Shown: positions 10,149 to 20,474, numbered from the stretch's first letter. The stretch is 64,000 nucleotides of DNA from Ensifer sesbaniae (GCF_013283665.1 NZ_JABEKU010000001.1:1736001-1800000); one strand, 5' to 3'. Numbers and translations are program-made. Notes: generated by a model not told the origin, from the sequence alone.

Positions 10149-10730
10149 ATGGTGGGGGGCGTCACCATTCGTCCGGCGGAAAGACGTGAGGCGGCCGAGC
10201 TCGCCATTCTCGTCGACATCGCCGCGCACGGCTTTGCCTCCTGGCTCTGGTACGGCGCCGTCCTCCATGGAGTGACGGACACGGCTTTCGAGCGCGGCCG
10301 CAACAAGCTTCGCGAGGAGCCCGGGCCTGGAAACTGGCGCGACGCGCTGGTTGCCGAAACCGATGACGAGATTGCCGGTCTGTCGGTTGGCTATGCGATC
10401 GGTCCGGAGGTTCTGGAGATCGTCGCCAAGCACCCGGTGCTGGAACCCTTGCTCGCGCTGCAAAGGCAGATCGTCGGCCACTGGTTCATCGAAAGCCTCG
10501 GCGTCTATCGCCATCAGCGCGCCCGCGGGATCGGTAGCGCGCTCCTGGCAAGGGAATTCGAACGCGCCGGATCGGCGCCGGTGAGCCTGATCACCGAAAG
10601 CCACAACGTGAGCGCCCAGGCACTATACAGAGCAAACGGCTTCGGCGAGGCAGCGCGCGCCGAGGCGGTTCCGCTCTTTGACGAAAGCAAGAAACACGAC
10701 TGGGTGCTGTTCACCCGCAAGGTCGCTTGA
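10149..10730 (+). CDS. GNAT family N-acetyltransferase
   Basis: The 193-residue protein starts with VTIRPAERREAAELA, the usual beta1-alpha1 of GNAT folds. It has the acetyl-CoA pyrophosphate-binding region as HQRARGIGSALL (motif A, R/Q-x-x-G-x-G/A) and a C-terminal SQALYRANGF-like motif B (AQALYRANGF). The start at 10149 lies two bases after the preceding stop; the longer in-frame extension overlaps the SGNH gene and is not coding in style. The substrate is unknown. It forms a likely operon with the SGNH hydrolase gene. Confidence 0.85.
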   Translation: MVGGVTIRPAERREAAELAILVDIAAHGFASWLWYGAVLHGVTDTAFERGRNKLREEPGPGNWRDALVAETDDEIAGLSVGYAIGPEVLEIVAKHPVLEPLLALQRQIVGHWFIESLGVYRHQRARGIGSALLAREFERAGSAPVSLITESHNVSAQALYRANGFGEAARAEAVPLFDESKKHDWVLFTRKVA

Positions 10731-10748
10731 GACAAAGGCAGGAAACAT

Positions 10749-12194
10749 ATGGCTGAGAATTACGACGTCATCGTCATCGGTTCGGGTCCGGGGGGCTACA
10801 TCGCCGCCATCCGCGCAGCACAGCTTGGTTTGAAGACCGCGGTCGTCGAGCGCGAGCATCTGGCCGGCATCTGCTCCAACTGGGGCTGCATCCCGACCAA
10901 GGCGCTCTTGCGTTCGGCCGAAGTCCTGCACTACGCTCAGCATCCGGGCGCCTATGGCGTCAAGATCGAGGGCACGGTGACGCCGGACCTCAAGGCGATC
11001 GTCGCGCGCTCGCGCGGCATTGCCGAGCGCATGAACGGCGGCGTCGGCTTCCTGATGAAGAAGAACAAGGTCGACGTGATCTGGGGCGAAGCGAAGCTGA
11101 CGAAGCCCGGCGAAATCGTCGTCGGCAAGTCGACGAAGCCGGCCGTCCAGCCGCAGGCGCCGCTGCCGAAGAACACCAAGGGCGAGGGCACCTATACCGC
11201 CAAGCACATCATCATCGCGACCGGCGCCCGTCCGCGCGCACTTCCCGGCATCGAGCCCGATGGCAAGCTGATCTGGACCTATTTCGAGGCGATGAAGCCC
11301 GAGGAAATGCCGAAGTCGCTTGTCGTCATGGGCTCCGGCGCGATCGGCATCGAATTCGCCTCCTTCTACCGCACGATGGGCGTCGACGTGACAGTTGTCG
11401 AAGTCTTGTCGACGGTCATGCCGGTCGAGGACGCCGAGATCTCGGCGATCGCCAAGAAGCAGTTCGAAAAGCAGGGGATGAAGATCCATCTCGAAGCCAA
11501 GGTGACGAAGGTCGAGAAGGCTGCCAACTCGATCACCGCCCATGTCGAGATGAAGGACGGCAAGGTCGAGAAGATCACCGCCGACCGCATGATCTCGGCC
11601 GTCGGCGTCCAGGGCAACATCGAGAACCTCGGCCTTGAGGCGCTCGGCGTGAAGACGGACCGCGGCTGCATCGTCATTGACGGCTACGGCAAGACCAACG
11701 TGCCCGGCGTCTACGCGATCGGCGACGTCGCCGGCCCGCCGATGCTTGCCCACAAGGCCGAGCACGAGGCGGTGATCTGCGTCGAGAAGATCGCCGGCCT
11801 GCCGAACGTCCACCCGATGGACAAGCTGAAGATCCCGGGCTGCACCTATTGCCATCCGCAGGTTGCCTCCGTCGGCCTCACCGAAGCCAAGGCCAAGGAA
11901 CTCGGCCGCGATATCCGCGTCGGCCGCTTCCCGTTCGTCGCCAACGGCAAGGCGATCGCGCTCGGCGAGGACCAGGGCCTGGTCAAGACGATCTTCGACA
12001 AGAAGACCGGCGAACTGCTCGGCGCCCACATGGTCGGCGCCGAAGTGACCGAACTCATCCAGGGCTTCGTCGTCGCCATGAACCTGGAGACGACGGAAGA
12101 AGACCTGATGCACACGATCTTCCCGCACCCGACGATCTCGGAGACGATGAAGGAAAGCGTGCTCGACGCCTATGGCCGTGCGCTGAACGCCTAA
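10749..12194 (+). CDS. lpdA: Dihydrolipoyl dehydrogenase (E3 of pyruvate dehydrogenase)
   Basis: The 481-residue flavoprotein reoxidises dihydrolipoyl groups of PdhB/PdhC with NAD+. It has the N-terminal FAD Rossmann motif VIGSGPGGYIAA, the redox disulfide CSNWGC followed by IPTK (about residues 44-49), the NAD-binding motif MGSGAIGIEFAS (about 195), the second FAD motif YAIGDVAG, and the C-terminal catalytic His-Glu pair in HPTISET. The CSNWGC variant differs from the usual CLNVGC but is typical of pdh-linked rhizobial copies as I recall them. It lies in the pdh gene cluster, downstream of two small enzymes. Confidence 0.95.
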   Translation: MAENYDVIVIGSGPGGYIAAIRAAQLGLKTAVVEREHLAGICSNWGCIPTKALLRSAEVLHYAQHPGAYGVKIEGTVTPDLKAIVARSRGIAERMNGGVGFLMKKNKVDVIWGEAKLTKPGEIVVGKSTKPAVQPQAPLPKNTKGEGTYTAKHIIIATGARPRALPGIEPDGKLIWTYFEAMKPEEMPKSLVVMGSGAIGIEFASFYRTMGVDVTVVEVLSTVMPVEDAEISAIAKKQFEKQGMKIHLEAKVTKVEKAANSITAHVEMKDGKVEKITADRMISAVGVQGNIENLGLEALGVKTDRGCIVIDGYGKTNVPGVYAIGDVAGPPMLAHKAEHEAVICVEKIAGLPNVHPMDKLKIPGCTYCHPQVASVGLTEAKAKELGRDIRVGRFPFVANGKAIALGEDQGLVKTIFDKKTGELLGAHMVGAEVTELIQGFVVAMNLETTEEDLMHTIFPHPTISETMKESVLDAYGRALNA

Positions 12195-12270
12195 CGGTTG
12201 TCCGGCGCCGGAACTTTTGCGGCGGCTTCGGCATTGAGGACGGCCATGTTCTCAATGCACGGAGACGAAA

Positions 12271-12522
12271 ATGAGCGTGAACGGCGTCGGTATTCTGGCT
12301 GCGATCATCATCGGCGGTTTGGCCGGGTGGCTCGCGGAGAAGTTCATGAGCAGCGACATGGGCCTGTTCATGAACATATTGCTCGGCATCATCGGCGCGG
12401 TGGTGCTGAACTTCATCCTGGCGGCCTTCGGCATGGCTTTTGCCGGCTGGGTCGCCTACCTGGTCATCGGCTTCATCGGCGCCTGCCTGTTGATTGCCGC
12501 TGGTCGCGCCGTCAAACGATAG
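12271..12522 (+). CDS. GlsB/YeaQ/YmgE family stress-response membrane protein
   Basis: The 83-residue protein consists almost entirely of three hydrophobic segments with the family pattern GILAAIIIGGLAGWLAEKFM and a glycine-rich LLGIIGAVVLN. This is the transglycosylase-associated (Tag) family of small inner-membrane proteins, often general-stress induced; the biochemical role is unknown. It is preceded by GGAGACGAAA and followed by a hairpin at 12563. It lies between lpdA and lipA without an evident functional link. Confidence 0.85.
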   Translation: MSVNGVGILAAIIIGGLAGWLAEKFMSSDMGLFMNILLGIIGAVVLNFILAAFGMAFAGWVAYLVIGFIGACLLIAAGRAVKR

Positions 12523-12562
12523 TCTGCCGGGCCTTCCGCGCTTCCGTCGGGCATCAAGTAAA

Positions 12563-12592
12563 GACGGCCTGACATTTCCCGTCGGGCCGTCT
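12563..12592 (+). terminator. Hairpin after the GlsB-family gene
   Basis: GACGGCCTGAC pairs with GTCGGGCCGTC (one T-G wobble) around a 7-base loop. It is followed by TATATAG rather than a long T-run, so termination strength is uncertain. Confidence 0.55.
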
Positions 12593-12653
12593 ATATAGAG
12601 CGAAAATGGGTCACCCGGCCTGACGCCGGTCCCGCCGCGACGAGGATGACAGT

Positions 12654-13622
12654 ATGGTAACGGTGTTCGATGCCGTCTCTGACCGGGCGCAACGCGTCCG
12701 CCACCCGGAAAAGGCGCACAAGCCCGACACGGAAGTGATGCGCAAGCCGGACTGGATCCGCGTCAAGGCGCCGATGTCGAAGGGCTATCAGGAGACGCGT
12801 TCGATCGTGAAGAGCAACAAGCTCGTCACGGTCTGCGAAGAGGCCGGCTGCCCGAACATCGGCGAATGTTGGGACAAGAAGCACGCCACCTTCATGATCA
12901 TGGGTGAAATCTGCACCCGCGCCTGCGCCTTCTGCAACGTCGCGACCGGCAAGCCGAATGCGCTCGATCTCGAAGAGCCGGCAAACATTGCCAAGGCCGT
13001 CAAGCAGATGGGGCTGAGCCACGTCGTCATCACCTCCGTCGACCGCGACGATCTGGAAGATGGTGGTGCCGAGCATTTCGAAAAGGTCATCTGGGCGATC
13101 CGCGAGGCTTCGCCGACGACCACCATCGAGATCCTGACGCCGGACTTCCTGAAGAAACCGGGTGCGCTGGAACGCGTCGTCGCCGCCAAGCCCGACGTCT
13201 TCAACCACAACATGGAAACGGTGCCGGGCAACTATCTGACGGTCCGCCCGGGCGCGCGCTATTTCCACTCCGTGCGCCTGTTGCAGCGCGTGAAGGAACT
13301 GGACCCGACGATGTTCACCAAGTCCGGCATCATGGTCGGCCTCGGCGAGGAACGCAACGAAGTGCTGCAACTGATGGACGACCTGCGCACCGCGGATGTC
13401 GACTTCCTGACGATCGGCCAATACCTGCAGCCGACCCGCAAGCACCACAAGGTCGAGAAGTTCGTGACCCCCGAGGAGTTCAAGTCCTACGAGACCGTCG
13501 CCTATACCAAGGGTTTCCTCATGGTTTCTTCGAGCCCGCTGACGCGCTCGTCGCACCATGCCGGCGATGACTTTGCCCGTCTGAGGGCGGCGCGCGAGAA
13601 AAAGCTGCAGGCTGCCGAGTAA
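12654..13622 (+). CDS. lipA: Lipoyl synthase
   Basis: The 322-residue radical-SAM enzyme inserts two sulfur atoms into protein-bound octanoyl groups, making the lipoyl cofactor used by PdhB and PdhC. It carries both cluster motifs: the auxiliary CxxxxCxxxxxC ([12 protein letters not shown], about residues 62-73) and the radical-SAM CxxxCxxC (CTRACAFC, about residues 88-95). A C-terminal [15 protein letters not shown] contains the serine ligand of the auxiliary cluster. Length and motifs are complete. Its position next to the pdh genes ties cofactor synthesis to its client enzymes. Confidence 0.98.
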   Translation: MVTVFDAVSDRAQRVRHPEKAHKPDTEVMRKPDWIRVKAPMSKGYQETRSIVKSNKLVTVCEEAGCPNIGECWDKKHATFMIMGEICTRACAFCNVATGKPNALDLEEPANIAKAVKQMGLSHVVITSVDRDDLEDGGAEHFEKVIWAIREASPTTTIEILTPDFLKKPGALERVVAAKPDVFNHNMETVPGNYLTVRPGARYFHSVRLLQRVKELDPTMFTKSGIMVGLGEERNEVLQLMDDLRTADVDFLTIGQYLQPTRKHHKVEKFVTPEEFKSYETVAYTKGFLMVSSSPLTRSSHHAGDDFARLRAAREKKLQAAE

Positions 13623-13648
13623 GGCGGACTGCGCGTTTCGAGAACGAT

Positions 13649-13685
13649 CAGCTCCGGCGCTTGCGCCGGAGCTGTTTTGTTTTGA
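13649..13685 (+). terminator. Intrinsic terminator after lipA
   Basis: CAGCTCCGGCGC and GCGCCGGAGCTG form a perfect 12-bp stem with a minimal loop, followed by TTTTGTTTTG. Confidence 0.88.
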
Positions 13686-13801
13686 GAGTTTGTATTTACA
13701 GGGACGCTTGCCCAGGCCATGGCGCGACGTTCGGACGCTCGCGCCAAGCTTGCATCGGCCCGCTCGATCGCCTAACGGCTGTCTTCAGAGGAGGCGAGCC
13801 G

Positions 13802-14370
13802 ATGCCGCGATTTATGAACGGGGAAGAGGCAGCGTCGCATCTCGGGAATGCGCAACGTATTCTGGTGATCGGCTGTTCCGGCAGCGGCAAGAGCACGCTT
13901 TCCCGGCAACTCTCCGAACGGCTCGACCTGCCGCATCTGGCGATGGACCGGGAGTTCTTCTGGATGCCGGGATGGAAGCTTCGGCCGCGACGCGACAGGA
14001 GATGCTGGCGCTGATCTCGAAGGCTGCGGCCGGCGAACGCTGGATCATGGATGGCACGGGCCCGAAGACGCTGCCGCTCAGGCTGCCGCGCGCGCATGTC
14101 GTGATCTGGATGCGGCCGCCGCGCTGGGTCTCGCTGCTCGGGGTGTTTCTGCGCTGGTTCGCCTATTGGAAAAAGACCCGTCCCGATATGGCCGACGACT
14201 GCCCGGAGAAGGTCGATCTCGATTTCCTTCGGTATATCTGGAACTTCGAGCGCCGGGATGCGGTTGAGATCGAGATGCAACTGGCGGCCCATGCCGACCT
14301 GCCGGTTCTCGTGTTGAAATCGCACGCCGAAACGGCGTTGCTACTTGCTAAGATAAAGCGGGGCCACTAG
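13802..14370 (+). pseudogene. Frameshifted P-loop kinase-like gene (adenylate kinase/topology-modulation type)
   Basis: From the ATG at 13802 (preceded by GAGGAGGCGAG) the frame encodes MPRFMNGEEAA, a perfect Walker A (GCSGSGKST, about residue 25) and LDLPHLAMDREFFWMPGWKL, then runs into a stop at 14012. The rest of the same protein continues in another frame from about 13990 to 14370 (ALISKAAAGERWIMDGT, VVIWMRPPRW, then a conserved C-terminal half). One missing base between about 13982 and 13995 would restore a ~190-residue P-loop protein of the FlaR/topology-modulation family. It is either a recent pseudogene or a sequencing error. Neighbouring genes are intact. Confidence 0.85.
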
Positions 14371-14379
14371 CTCTCGGAC

Positions 14380-14829
14380 ATGCCACATTTCGAAACCAAC
14401 CACGTCGTCAAGCATAGCGCCGACCAGATGTTCGATCTCGTCGCCGATGTCGAGCGCTATCCCGAATTCCTGCCGCTCTGCGAGGCGTTGACGGTGCGCT
14501 CACGCAAGGAGCGCGACGGCAAGCTGCTGCTACTTGCCGACATGACCGTCGGCTACAAGGCGATCCGCGAGACCTTCACGACACAGGTGTTGTTGAACAA
14601 GGCCGAGCGTGCGATCGACGTCAAATACATCGACGGGCCGTTCAAGTATCTCGACAACCGTTGGCGTTTCGAACCGGCGGGCGAGGGCCAGTCGGTCGTG
14701 CATTTCTATATCGACTACGAGTTCAAGAGCCGCATACTCGGCGCCTTGATGGGCTCGATGTTCGACCGCGCCTTCCGGATGTTCTCCGACGCCTTCGAAA
14801 AACGCGCCGACAGAATCTACGCGATCTGA
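14380..14829 (+). CDS. Coq10/RatA family polyketide-cyclase-fold protein
   Basis: The 149-residue START/SRPBCC-fold protein has the family's opening pattern (FETNHVVKHSADQMFDLVADVERYPEFLPLC) and the C-terminal helix MGSMFDRAFRMFSDAFEKRA. In eukaryotes and alphaproteobacteria Coq10 binds ubiquinone and supports respiration; the gammaproteobacterial relative RatA was reported to affect ribosome association. In this lineage a quinone-binding role is more likely. It follows the frameshifted kinase gene by nine bases, and its 3' end overlaps the convergent pncC gene by 13 bases. Confidence 0.88.
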   Translation: MPHFETNHVVKHSADQMFDLVADVERYPEFLPLCEALTVRSRKERDGKLLLLADMTVGYKAIRETFTTQVLLNKAERAIDVKYIDGPFKYLDNRWRFEPAGEGQSVVHFYIDYEFKSRILGALMGSMFDRAFRMFSDAFEKRADRIYAI

Positions 14830-15314
14830 GCGATTTCCGCGAGCATGTCGAGCGCGGTGCGGACGGTCGCAAGCCGGATGCCACTGCGGCCGATGTCGCC
14901 ATAACGCATCTCTCGATGCAGCATCTCACCATTTCGCCCGGATGCCGCAAGGTGCACGAGCCCGACTGGCTTTTCGGCCGAACCGCCGCTGGGACCGGCA
15001 ATGCCGGTGACGGCCACCGCAAAATCCGCCGCCGAATGTCGCACCGCGCCTTCGACCATCTCGATTGCCGTTTGGCGCGAAACCGCACCATGGGCGGCAA
15101 GCGTCGCCTCCTCGACACCGAGCATGGCGACCTTCGCTTCGTTGGAATAGGTGACGAATCCGCGATCGACGACGGCAGACGAACCGGAAATCTCGGTGAG
15201 CGCTCCCGCGATCAGGCCGCCCGTGCAGGATTCGGCCGTCGCGACCTTGAGGCCGCGTGCCGTGAGCTCGGCGATGATTTCGCCAGCCTTGACTTCGATG
15301 TCGGCGGGCCACAT
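14817..15314 (-). CDS. pncC: CinA-type nicotinamide-nucleotide amidohydrolase
   Basis: The 165-residue protein is the stand-alone CinA C-terminal domain, which deamidates nicotinamide mononucleotide in pyridine nucleotide salvage. It has the family motifs TAESCTGGLIAG (catalytic Ser region, about residues 27-38), VTYSNEAK and VTGIAGPSGGSAEKPVG. It lacks the N-terminal MoCF-like domain of full CinA. The ATG at 15314 overlaps the ispDF stop by one base (TGATG); an in-frame GTG at 15317 is an alternative. It is co-transcribed with ispDF. Confidence 0.92.
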   Translation of the reverse strand: MWPADIEVKAGEIIAELTARGLKVATAESCTGGLIAGALTEISGSSAVVDRGFVTYSNEAKVAMLGVEEATLAAHGAVSRQTAIEMVEGAVRHSAADFAVAVTGIAGPSGGSAEKPVGLVHLAASGRNGEMLHREMRYGDIGRSGIRLATVRTALDMLAEIAQIA

Positions 15315-16519
15315 CACGAAAGGCTCCCATAGATGACGGTGGCCGTGGCGATGGCGGCAATGCCTTCATCGCGGCCGACGAAGCCGAGGCGTTCGTTCGT
15401 CGTGGCCTTGACGGAGCAGCGGTCGAGCGAAATCCCCAGCATCTCCGCGAGGTTCTGACGCATCGTCAGGCGATGCGGCCCGACCTTCGGCGCTTCGGCG
15501 ATGAGCGAGATGTCGGCATTGGTGATGACGCCGCCGCGCTCGCGCACGATGCGTGCGGCGTGTTCCAGGAAAATGCGCGACGGCGCACCCTTCCATTGTG
15601 GATCGGACGGCGGGAAATGGTCGCCGATGTCGCCGGCGCCGCAGGTGGCGAGCAGCGCGTCGGTGAGCGCGTGCAGCGCCACGTCCGCATCGGAGTGGCC
15701 GGAGAGCTTTTTCGTGTGCGGAATGAAGACGCCGCAGAGCGTGACGCCGTCACCCTCGATCAACTGGTGCACGTCGTAACCGTTGCCCGTACGCACGTCG
15801 GGCAGGGCGGTGCGCTTGAGTTTCTCGTCGGCCATGGCGATATCCCTTCTCAACGTAAGCTTGACGTTGTCGACCGTGCCCTCGACGAGGACGACCTTGA
15901 GGCCGGCCCATTCGGCGATCGAAGCATCGTCAGTGAAATCGGTGCGGCCGCTCTTGGCCGCATCCCGGTGTGCGGCAAGAATGGCCGGAAGATCGAAGGT
16001 CTGCGGTGTTTGCGCGCCATAGAGTCCGTCGCGCGGCACAGTCTCCAGCACGACGCTGCCCTTGCCCGCGCGCTTGAGCGTGTCCGCGACCGCGACCGCC
16101 GGCAGAACGGCCTTGACCTCGCCGCCGAGCGCGGCGGCACAGCGCGAAAGCAGCGCGTGATCGGCAAAGGGGCGAACCGCATCGTGGATCATGACATGGC
16201 CTACGCCGGTCCCGGCGAGTGCCTCGAGGCCGGCGAGCACGGATATCTGCCGCGTCGCACCGCCATGGACGATGATCACGTCGCCGGCCACCGAGCGTTT
16301 GCGTGCCGCGTCGAACAAGGCCTCGTCGTCCGGGTGGATGACGACGACGATCGGGCCTGCGCCCGGCCATGTCGCGAAAGTGTCAAGCGTATGGGCGATA
16401 ACGGGGCGGTCGCCGATGGTTCGATACTGCTTCGGACCTTCGGCGGATTGTCCTGCACGTTCGCCGCGCCCGGCTGCAACGATCACCACGCCGCACTTGA
16501 GCTGTTCTTGAGGCTGCAT
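15314..16519 (-). CDS. ispDF: Bifunctional IspD/IspF isoprenoid enzyme
   Basis: The 401-residue fusion catalyses two MEP-pathway steps. The N-terminal IspD domain (about residues 1-225: [22 protein letters not shown]) makes CDP-methylerythritol. The C-terminal IspF domain (about 240-401: [40 protein letters not shown]) makes the cyclodiphosphate. IspF metal ligands in DVH and HSDADV are present. The ATG at 16519 (MQPQEQ) fits the usual length; an in-frame ATG at 16540 is possible. Fused IspDF is typical of alphaproteobacteria lacking a separate IspE-linked complex. It is transcribed divergently from dusB. Confidence 0.96.
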   Translation of the reverse strand: MQPQEQLKCGVVIVAAGRGERAGQSAEGPKQYRTIGDRPVIAHTLDTFATWPGAGPIVVVIHPDDEALFDAARKRSVAGDVIIVHGGATRQISVLAGLEALAGTGVGHVMIHDAVRPFADHALLSRCAAALGGEVKAVLPAVAVADTLKRAGKGSVVLETVPRDGLYGAQTPQTFDLPAILAAHRDAAKSGRTDFTDDASIAEWAGLKVVLVEGTVDNVKLTLRRDIAMADEKLKRTALPDVRTGNGYDVHQLIEGDGVTLCGVFIPHTKKLSGHSDADVALHALTDALLATCGAGDIGDHFPPSDPQWKGAPSRIFLEHAARIVRERGGVITNADISLIAEAPKVGPHRLTMRQNLAEMLGISLDRCSVKATTNERLGFVGRDEGIAAIATATVIYGSLS

Positions 16520-16667
16520 CTTCTGTATGAGGTCCCGCATTCGCCGATCTTCGCCGTGATGTACCGCGAAGGATCGTGCTTTGCCAGCCAAGCTAGGAAA
16601 TTTGCGCAAGGCGCCGAAATCGCTTGGCAAGCTCAAGAACAATGTCTAAAAATAGTGCAGCAACAAC

Positions 16668-17711
16668 ATGTGCCTGAAAGATAAGCATTTGCCAATTCCG
16701 GCTCTTTCATCACCGCTCCGGATCGGGACGATCGAAATCCGCAACCGGGTTGCGCTTGCGCCCATGTCCGGTGTCACCGATCTGCCATTCCGGCGGCTCG
16801 CCTGGCGCTTCGGCGCCGGCTTCGTCGTTACCGAGATGGTTGCGAGCCGCGAGCTGGTCTGCAATGCGTCGGAATCCTGGGCGCGCCTGAAGAATTCGGG
16901 GATCAAGCCGCACATCGTCCAGCTCGCCGGTCGGGAAGCGCATTGGATGGCTGAAGCCGCCAGGATCGCCGCTGACAATGGTGCCGATATCATCGACATC
17001 AACATGGGCTGCCCGGCCAAGAAAGTGACGGGCGGTTATTCCGGCTCGGCGCTGATGCGCGATCCCGACCACGCGTTGTCCTTGGTCGATGCAACGGTAA
17101 ACGCCGTCGACGTGCCGGTGACGCTGAAGATGCGGCTCGGCTGGGACGAAAACTCCATCAATGCGCCGCTGATTGCGAAACGCGCCGAAGAGGCGGGCGT
17201 GAAGGCGATTACCGTGCACGGCCGCACGCGCATGCAGTTCTACAACGGCAGGGCCGATTGGGATGCAATTCGCCCGGTTCGCGACGTCGTTACCGTTCCG
17301 CTGGTCGCCAATGGCGACGTGGAGACGATCGCCGACGCGGAAGAGATTCTTCGCCGGTCGGGTGCCGACGCCGTCATGGCCGGGCGCTCGTCGCAGGGGC
17401 GCCCGTGGCACATCGGCTTTCTTGCCGGTGTCGTCGAGCACCCCTCGCAGGCGGAGATCGCCGATACCTTTGCGGAGCACTACGAGATGATGCTCGAATT
17501 CTATGGCGTCGACGTCGGCTTGCGGCACGCCCGCAAGCATGTCGCATGGTATCTCGACCGCGCCGCCCCCGACATGGCAGGCGCGGAAAAGGCTGCAATC
17601 CTGACGTCGACCGATGTCCGATTTGTCCGCGACAGGGCGCGTGCGGCGATGCTGGATGCGGCGCCGGCCGAGTCTGACGGCGAGATGGTCGCAGAAGGAA
17701 TTGCCGCATGA
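16668..17711 (+). CDS. dusB: tRNA-dihydrouridine synthase (NifR3/DusB)
   Basis: The 347-residue FMN enzyme reduces specific uridines in tRNA. It shows the Dus signature around NMGCPAKKV with the catalytic Cys (about residue 117), [25 protein letters not shown], and the FMN-phosphate-binding segment [12 protein letters not shown]. It is the historical nifR3 upstream of ntrBC and overlaps ntrB by four bases (ATGA), so its level and NtrB's are coupled. The role in nitrogen regulation is only positional; it provides the promoter region for ntrBC. Confidence 0.95.
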   Translation: MCLKDKHLPIPALSSPLRIGTIEIRNRVALAPMSGVTDLPFRRLAWRFGAGFVVTEMVASRELVCNASESWARLKNSGIKPHIVQLAGREAHWMAEAARIAADNGADIIDINMGCPAKKVTGGYSGSALMRDPDHALSLVDATVNAVDVPVTLKMRLGWDENSINAPLIAKRAEEAGVKAITVHGRTRMQFYNGRADWDAIRPVRDVVTVPLVANGDVETIADAEEILRRSGADAVMAGRSSQGRPWHIGFLAGVVEHPSQAEIADTFAEHYEMMLEFYGVDVGLRHARKHVAWYLDRAAPDMAGAEKAAILTSTDVRFVRDRARAAMLDAAPAESDGEMVAEGIAA

Positions 17712-18859
17712 CCGAGAAACCGAGCGTTCCCGATGCGGCCGCGAACGGTCTGTCGATGGCTGTTCTGAACGCCATTCAGAACCCGGTGATTCTGGTCGAT
17801 GCCAATGGATTGGTCGCTTTCGCCAACTGGGAAGCCGAATCGTTTTTCGGCGCCAGTGCCAACCACTTGGCGCGCCACAATATCAGCGCCTTCATCCCCT
17901 TCGGCAGTCCGCTGCTGACCCTGATCGAGCAGGTCCGCGAACGCAAGGCGCCGGTAAATGAATACCGCGTCGACCTGAGCTCGCCGCGTCTCGGCGCCGA
18001 CAAGCTCGTCGATCTCTATGTCGCGCCGGTTCTTTCCGAGCCGGGCGCGGTCGTCGTCGTCTTCCAGGAGCGCTCAATGGCCGACAAGATCGACAGGCAG
18101 CTGACCCATCGCGGCGCTGCCCGTTCGGTGACGGGCCTTGCCTCGATGCTGGCGCATGAGATCAAGAATCCGCTTTCCGGCATACGCGGTGCTGCACAGC
18201 TGCTGGAAACCTCGGTCAATGACGAAGACAGGGCGTTGACGCGGCTGATCTGCGATGAAACTGACCGTATCGTCTCGCTGGTCGATCGCATGGAGGTGTT
18301 TTCCGACGAGCGCCCCGTGGATCGCGTGCCGCTGAACATCCACTCGGTGCTCGACCACGTGAAAGCGATCGCCAAGGCCGGCTTCGCGCGACAAATCAAG
18401 TTCGCGGAGAACTACGATCCGTCCTTGCCGCCGGTCTTCGCCAACCGCGATCAACTGGTTCAGGTTTTCCTGAACCTGATCAAGAATGCGGCCGAAGCGA
18501 TCGGCGACCGCAGTGACGGCGAGATCGTGCTGACGACAGCCTACAGGCCGGGCATCCGCCTGTCCGTTGCCGGAACGCGCGAGAAGATCTCGCTGCCGCT
18601 CGAATTCTGCGTGCACGACAATGGGCCGGGCGTGCCTTCCGACCTTCTGCCGCTGCTCTTCGATCCCTTTATCACCACCAAGACCAACGGTTCCGGCCTG
18701 GGGCTCGCGCTGGTCGCCAAGATCATCGGCGCCCATGGCGGCATCGTCGAATGCGACAGCCAGCAGAACCGCACCACTTTCCGTGTCCTGATGCCAGCCT
18801 CCAAGGGCCAGGCAGCGGATGAAGACGACATGCCGATGACAAAAGGAAACCTTGCATGA
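17708..18859 (+). CDS. ntrB: Nitrogen regulation sensor kinase/phosphatase NtrB
   Basis: The 383-residue cytoplasmic histidine kinase has an N-terminal PAS domain (about residues 17-125), a dimerisation/H-box with the phospho-accepting His in [11 protein letters not shown] (about 153), and the ATPase domain boxes N (NLIKNAAEA), G1 (DNGPGVP) and G2 (GSGLGLALV). With PII proteins it phosphorylates or dephosphorylates NtrC according to nitrogen status. It overlaps dusB upstream and ntrC downstream by four bases each, giving a tightly coupled dusB-ntrB-ntrC operon. Confidence 0.97.
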   Translation: MTEKPSVPDAAANGLSMAVLNAIQNPVILVDANGLVAFANWEAESFFGASANHLARHNISAFIPFGSPLLTLIEQVRERKAPVNEYRVDLSSPRLGADKLVDLYVAPVLSEPGAVVVVFQERSMADKIDRQLTHRGAARSVTGLASMLAHEIKNPLSGIRGAAQLLETSVNDEDRALTRLICDETDRIVSLVDRMEVFSDERPVDRVPLNIHSVLDHVKAIAKAGFARQIKFAENYDPSLPPVFANRDQLVQVFLNLIKNAAEAIGDRSDGEIVLTTAYRPGIRLSVAGTREKISLPLEFCVHDNGPGVPSDLLPLLFDPFITTKTNGSGLGLALVAKIIGAHGGIVECDSQQNRTTFRVLMPASKGQAADEDDMPMTKGNLA

Positions 18860-20310
18860 CGGGTGCCACGATCCTCGTTGCGGATGACGACGCAGCCATT
18901 CGCACCGTGCTGAACCAGGCGCTGAGCCGCGCCGGCTACGATGTCCGCATCACCTCCAATGCGGCGACGCTGTGGCGCTGGATTGCGGCGGGCGACGGCG
19001 ATCTCGTCGTGACCGACGTCGTGATGCCCGACGAGAACGCCTTCGATCTGCTGCCACGCATCAAGAAGGCGCGCCCCGATCTGCCGGTGCTGGTCATGAG
19101 CGCCCAGAACACCTTCATGACGGCGATCAAGGCTTCGGAGAAGGGCGCTTACGACTATCTGCCGAAGCCCTTCGACCTGACCGAACTCATCGGCATCATC
19201 GGCCGGGCGCTCTCGGAACCCAAGCGTCGCCCGGCGAAGCTCGACGACGACACCCAGGACGGCATGCCGCTGGTTGGCCGTTCGGCGGCAATGCAGGAAA
19301 TCTACCGGGTGCTGGCGCGCCTGATGCAGACGGATCTGACGCTGATGATCACCGGCGAGTCCGGTACCGGCAAGGAACTCGTCGCCCGCGCACTGCACGA
19401 TTACGGCAAGCGCCGCAACGGCCCGTTCGTGGCGATCAACATGGCGGCGATCCCGCGCGATCTGATCGAATCCGAACTCTTCGGCCATGAGAAGGGCGCC
19501 TTCACCGGCGCACAGATGCGCTCGACCGGTCGTTTCGAGCAGGCCGAGGGCGGCACGCTCTTCCTCGACGAAATCGGCGACATGCCGATGGACGCGCAGA
19601 CCCGTCTGCTGCGCGTTCTGCAGCAGGGGGAGTACACGACCGTTGGCGGCCGCACGCCGATTCGCTCGGACGTGCGCATCGTGGCGGCGACCAACAAGGA
19701 CCTGAAGCAATCGATCAATCAGGGCCTGTTCCGCGAAGACCTCTATTATCGCCTCAATGTCGTGCCGTTGCGTCTGCCGCCGCTGCGGGACCGCGCAGAG
19801 GATATTCCGGATCTCGTTCGCCACTTCGTCCAGCAGGCGGAAAAGGAAGGGCTCGACGTCAAGCGCTTCGACCACGAAGCGCTGGAACTGATGAAGGCAC
19901 ATGCCTGGCCGGGCAACGTGCGCGAGCTGGAAAACCTGGTGCGCCGCCTCACGGCACTTTATCCACAGGATGTGATCACCCGCGAAATCATCGAAAACGA
20001 GTTGCGTTCCGAGATACCGGACAGCCCGATCGAGAAGACCGCGGCGCGGCCGGGATCGCTCACCATTTCGCAGGCCGTCGAAGAAAACATGCGCCAGTAT
20101 TTCGCAAGTTTCGGCGATGCCTTGCCGCCGGCCGGCCTCTACGACCGGGTGCTTGCGGAGATGGAGTATCCGCTGATCCTGGCGGCGCTCACCGCAACCC
20201 GTGGTAACCAGATCAAGGCGGCCGATTTGCTCGGCCTCAACCGTAACACGCTGCGCAAGAAAATCCGCGAACTCGGCGTTTCGGTCTATCGCAGCTCACG
20301 CAGCGCTTGA
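18856..20310 (+). CDS. ntrC: Nitrogen response regulator NtrC (sigma54 activator)
   Basis: The 484-residue protein has a receiver domain with phospho-accepting Asp in [11 protein letters not shown] (about residue 54) and an AAA+ sigma54-activation domain with Walker A GESGTGKE, an intact GAFTGA motif (about residue 215), Walker [12 protein letters not shown] and the arginine-finger region. A Fis-type helix-turn-helix near the C-terminus ([17 protein letters not shown]) completes it. It is a full activator of nitrogen-assimilation promoters. It ends before a 222-base gap preceding ntrY. Confidence 0.98.
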   Translation: MTGATILVADDDAAIRTVLNQALSRAGYDVRITSNAATLWRWIAAGDGDLVVTDVVMPDENAFDLLPRIKKARPDLPVLVMSAQNTFMTAIKASEKGAYDYLPKPFDLTELIGIIGRALSEPKRRPAKLDDDTQDGMPLVGRSAAMQEIYRVLARLMQTDLTLMITGESGTGKELVARALHDYGKRRNGPFVAINMAAIPRDLIESELFGHEKGAFTGAQMRSTGRFEQAEGGTLFLDEIGDMPMDAQTRLLRVLQQGEYTTVGGRTPIRSDVRIVAATNKDLKQSINQGLFREDLYYRLNVVPLRLPPLRDRAEDIPDLVRHFVQQAEKEGLDVKRFDHEALELMKAHAWPGNVRELENLVRRLTALYPQDVITREIIENELRSEIPDSPIEKTAARPGSLTISQAVEENMRQYFASFGDALPPAGLYDRVLAEMEYPLILAALTATRGNQIKAADLLGLNRNTLRKKIRELGVSVYRSSRSA

Positions 20311-20398
20311 CTTGGTCACGACCACCGTTGCATTTTCGCCACAATGCGTTGCTTGAACGTGTGACGACCGCCGAATCGCCCGTCGTTGCCGTCTCGTT

Positions 20399-20474
20399 CA
20401 ATTGATTTGACCCAATTGATTGACTGGGGCCGCAACGCAGCAGCCCATTTGGGCGGTGAGGTCAACCTTTGACC
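20399..20474 (+). promoter_or_regulatory. Direct repeats and dyad upstream of ntrY (candidate control region)
   Basis: In the 222-base ntrC-ntrY gap, CAATTGATTTGAC (20399-20411) is followed by CAATTGATTGAC (20413-20424), near-identical repeats 14 bp apart. Further on, GGTCAACCTTTGACC (20460-20474) is a perfect 6-3-6 dyad. The ntrY ATG is about 58 bases beyond. This suggests a promoter and operator separate from ntrBC; no specific regulator is recognised. Confidence 0.4.
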
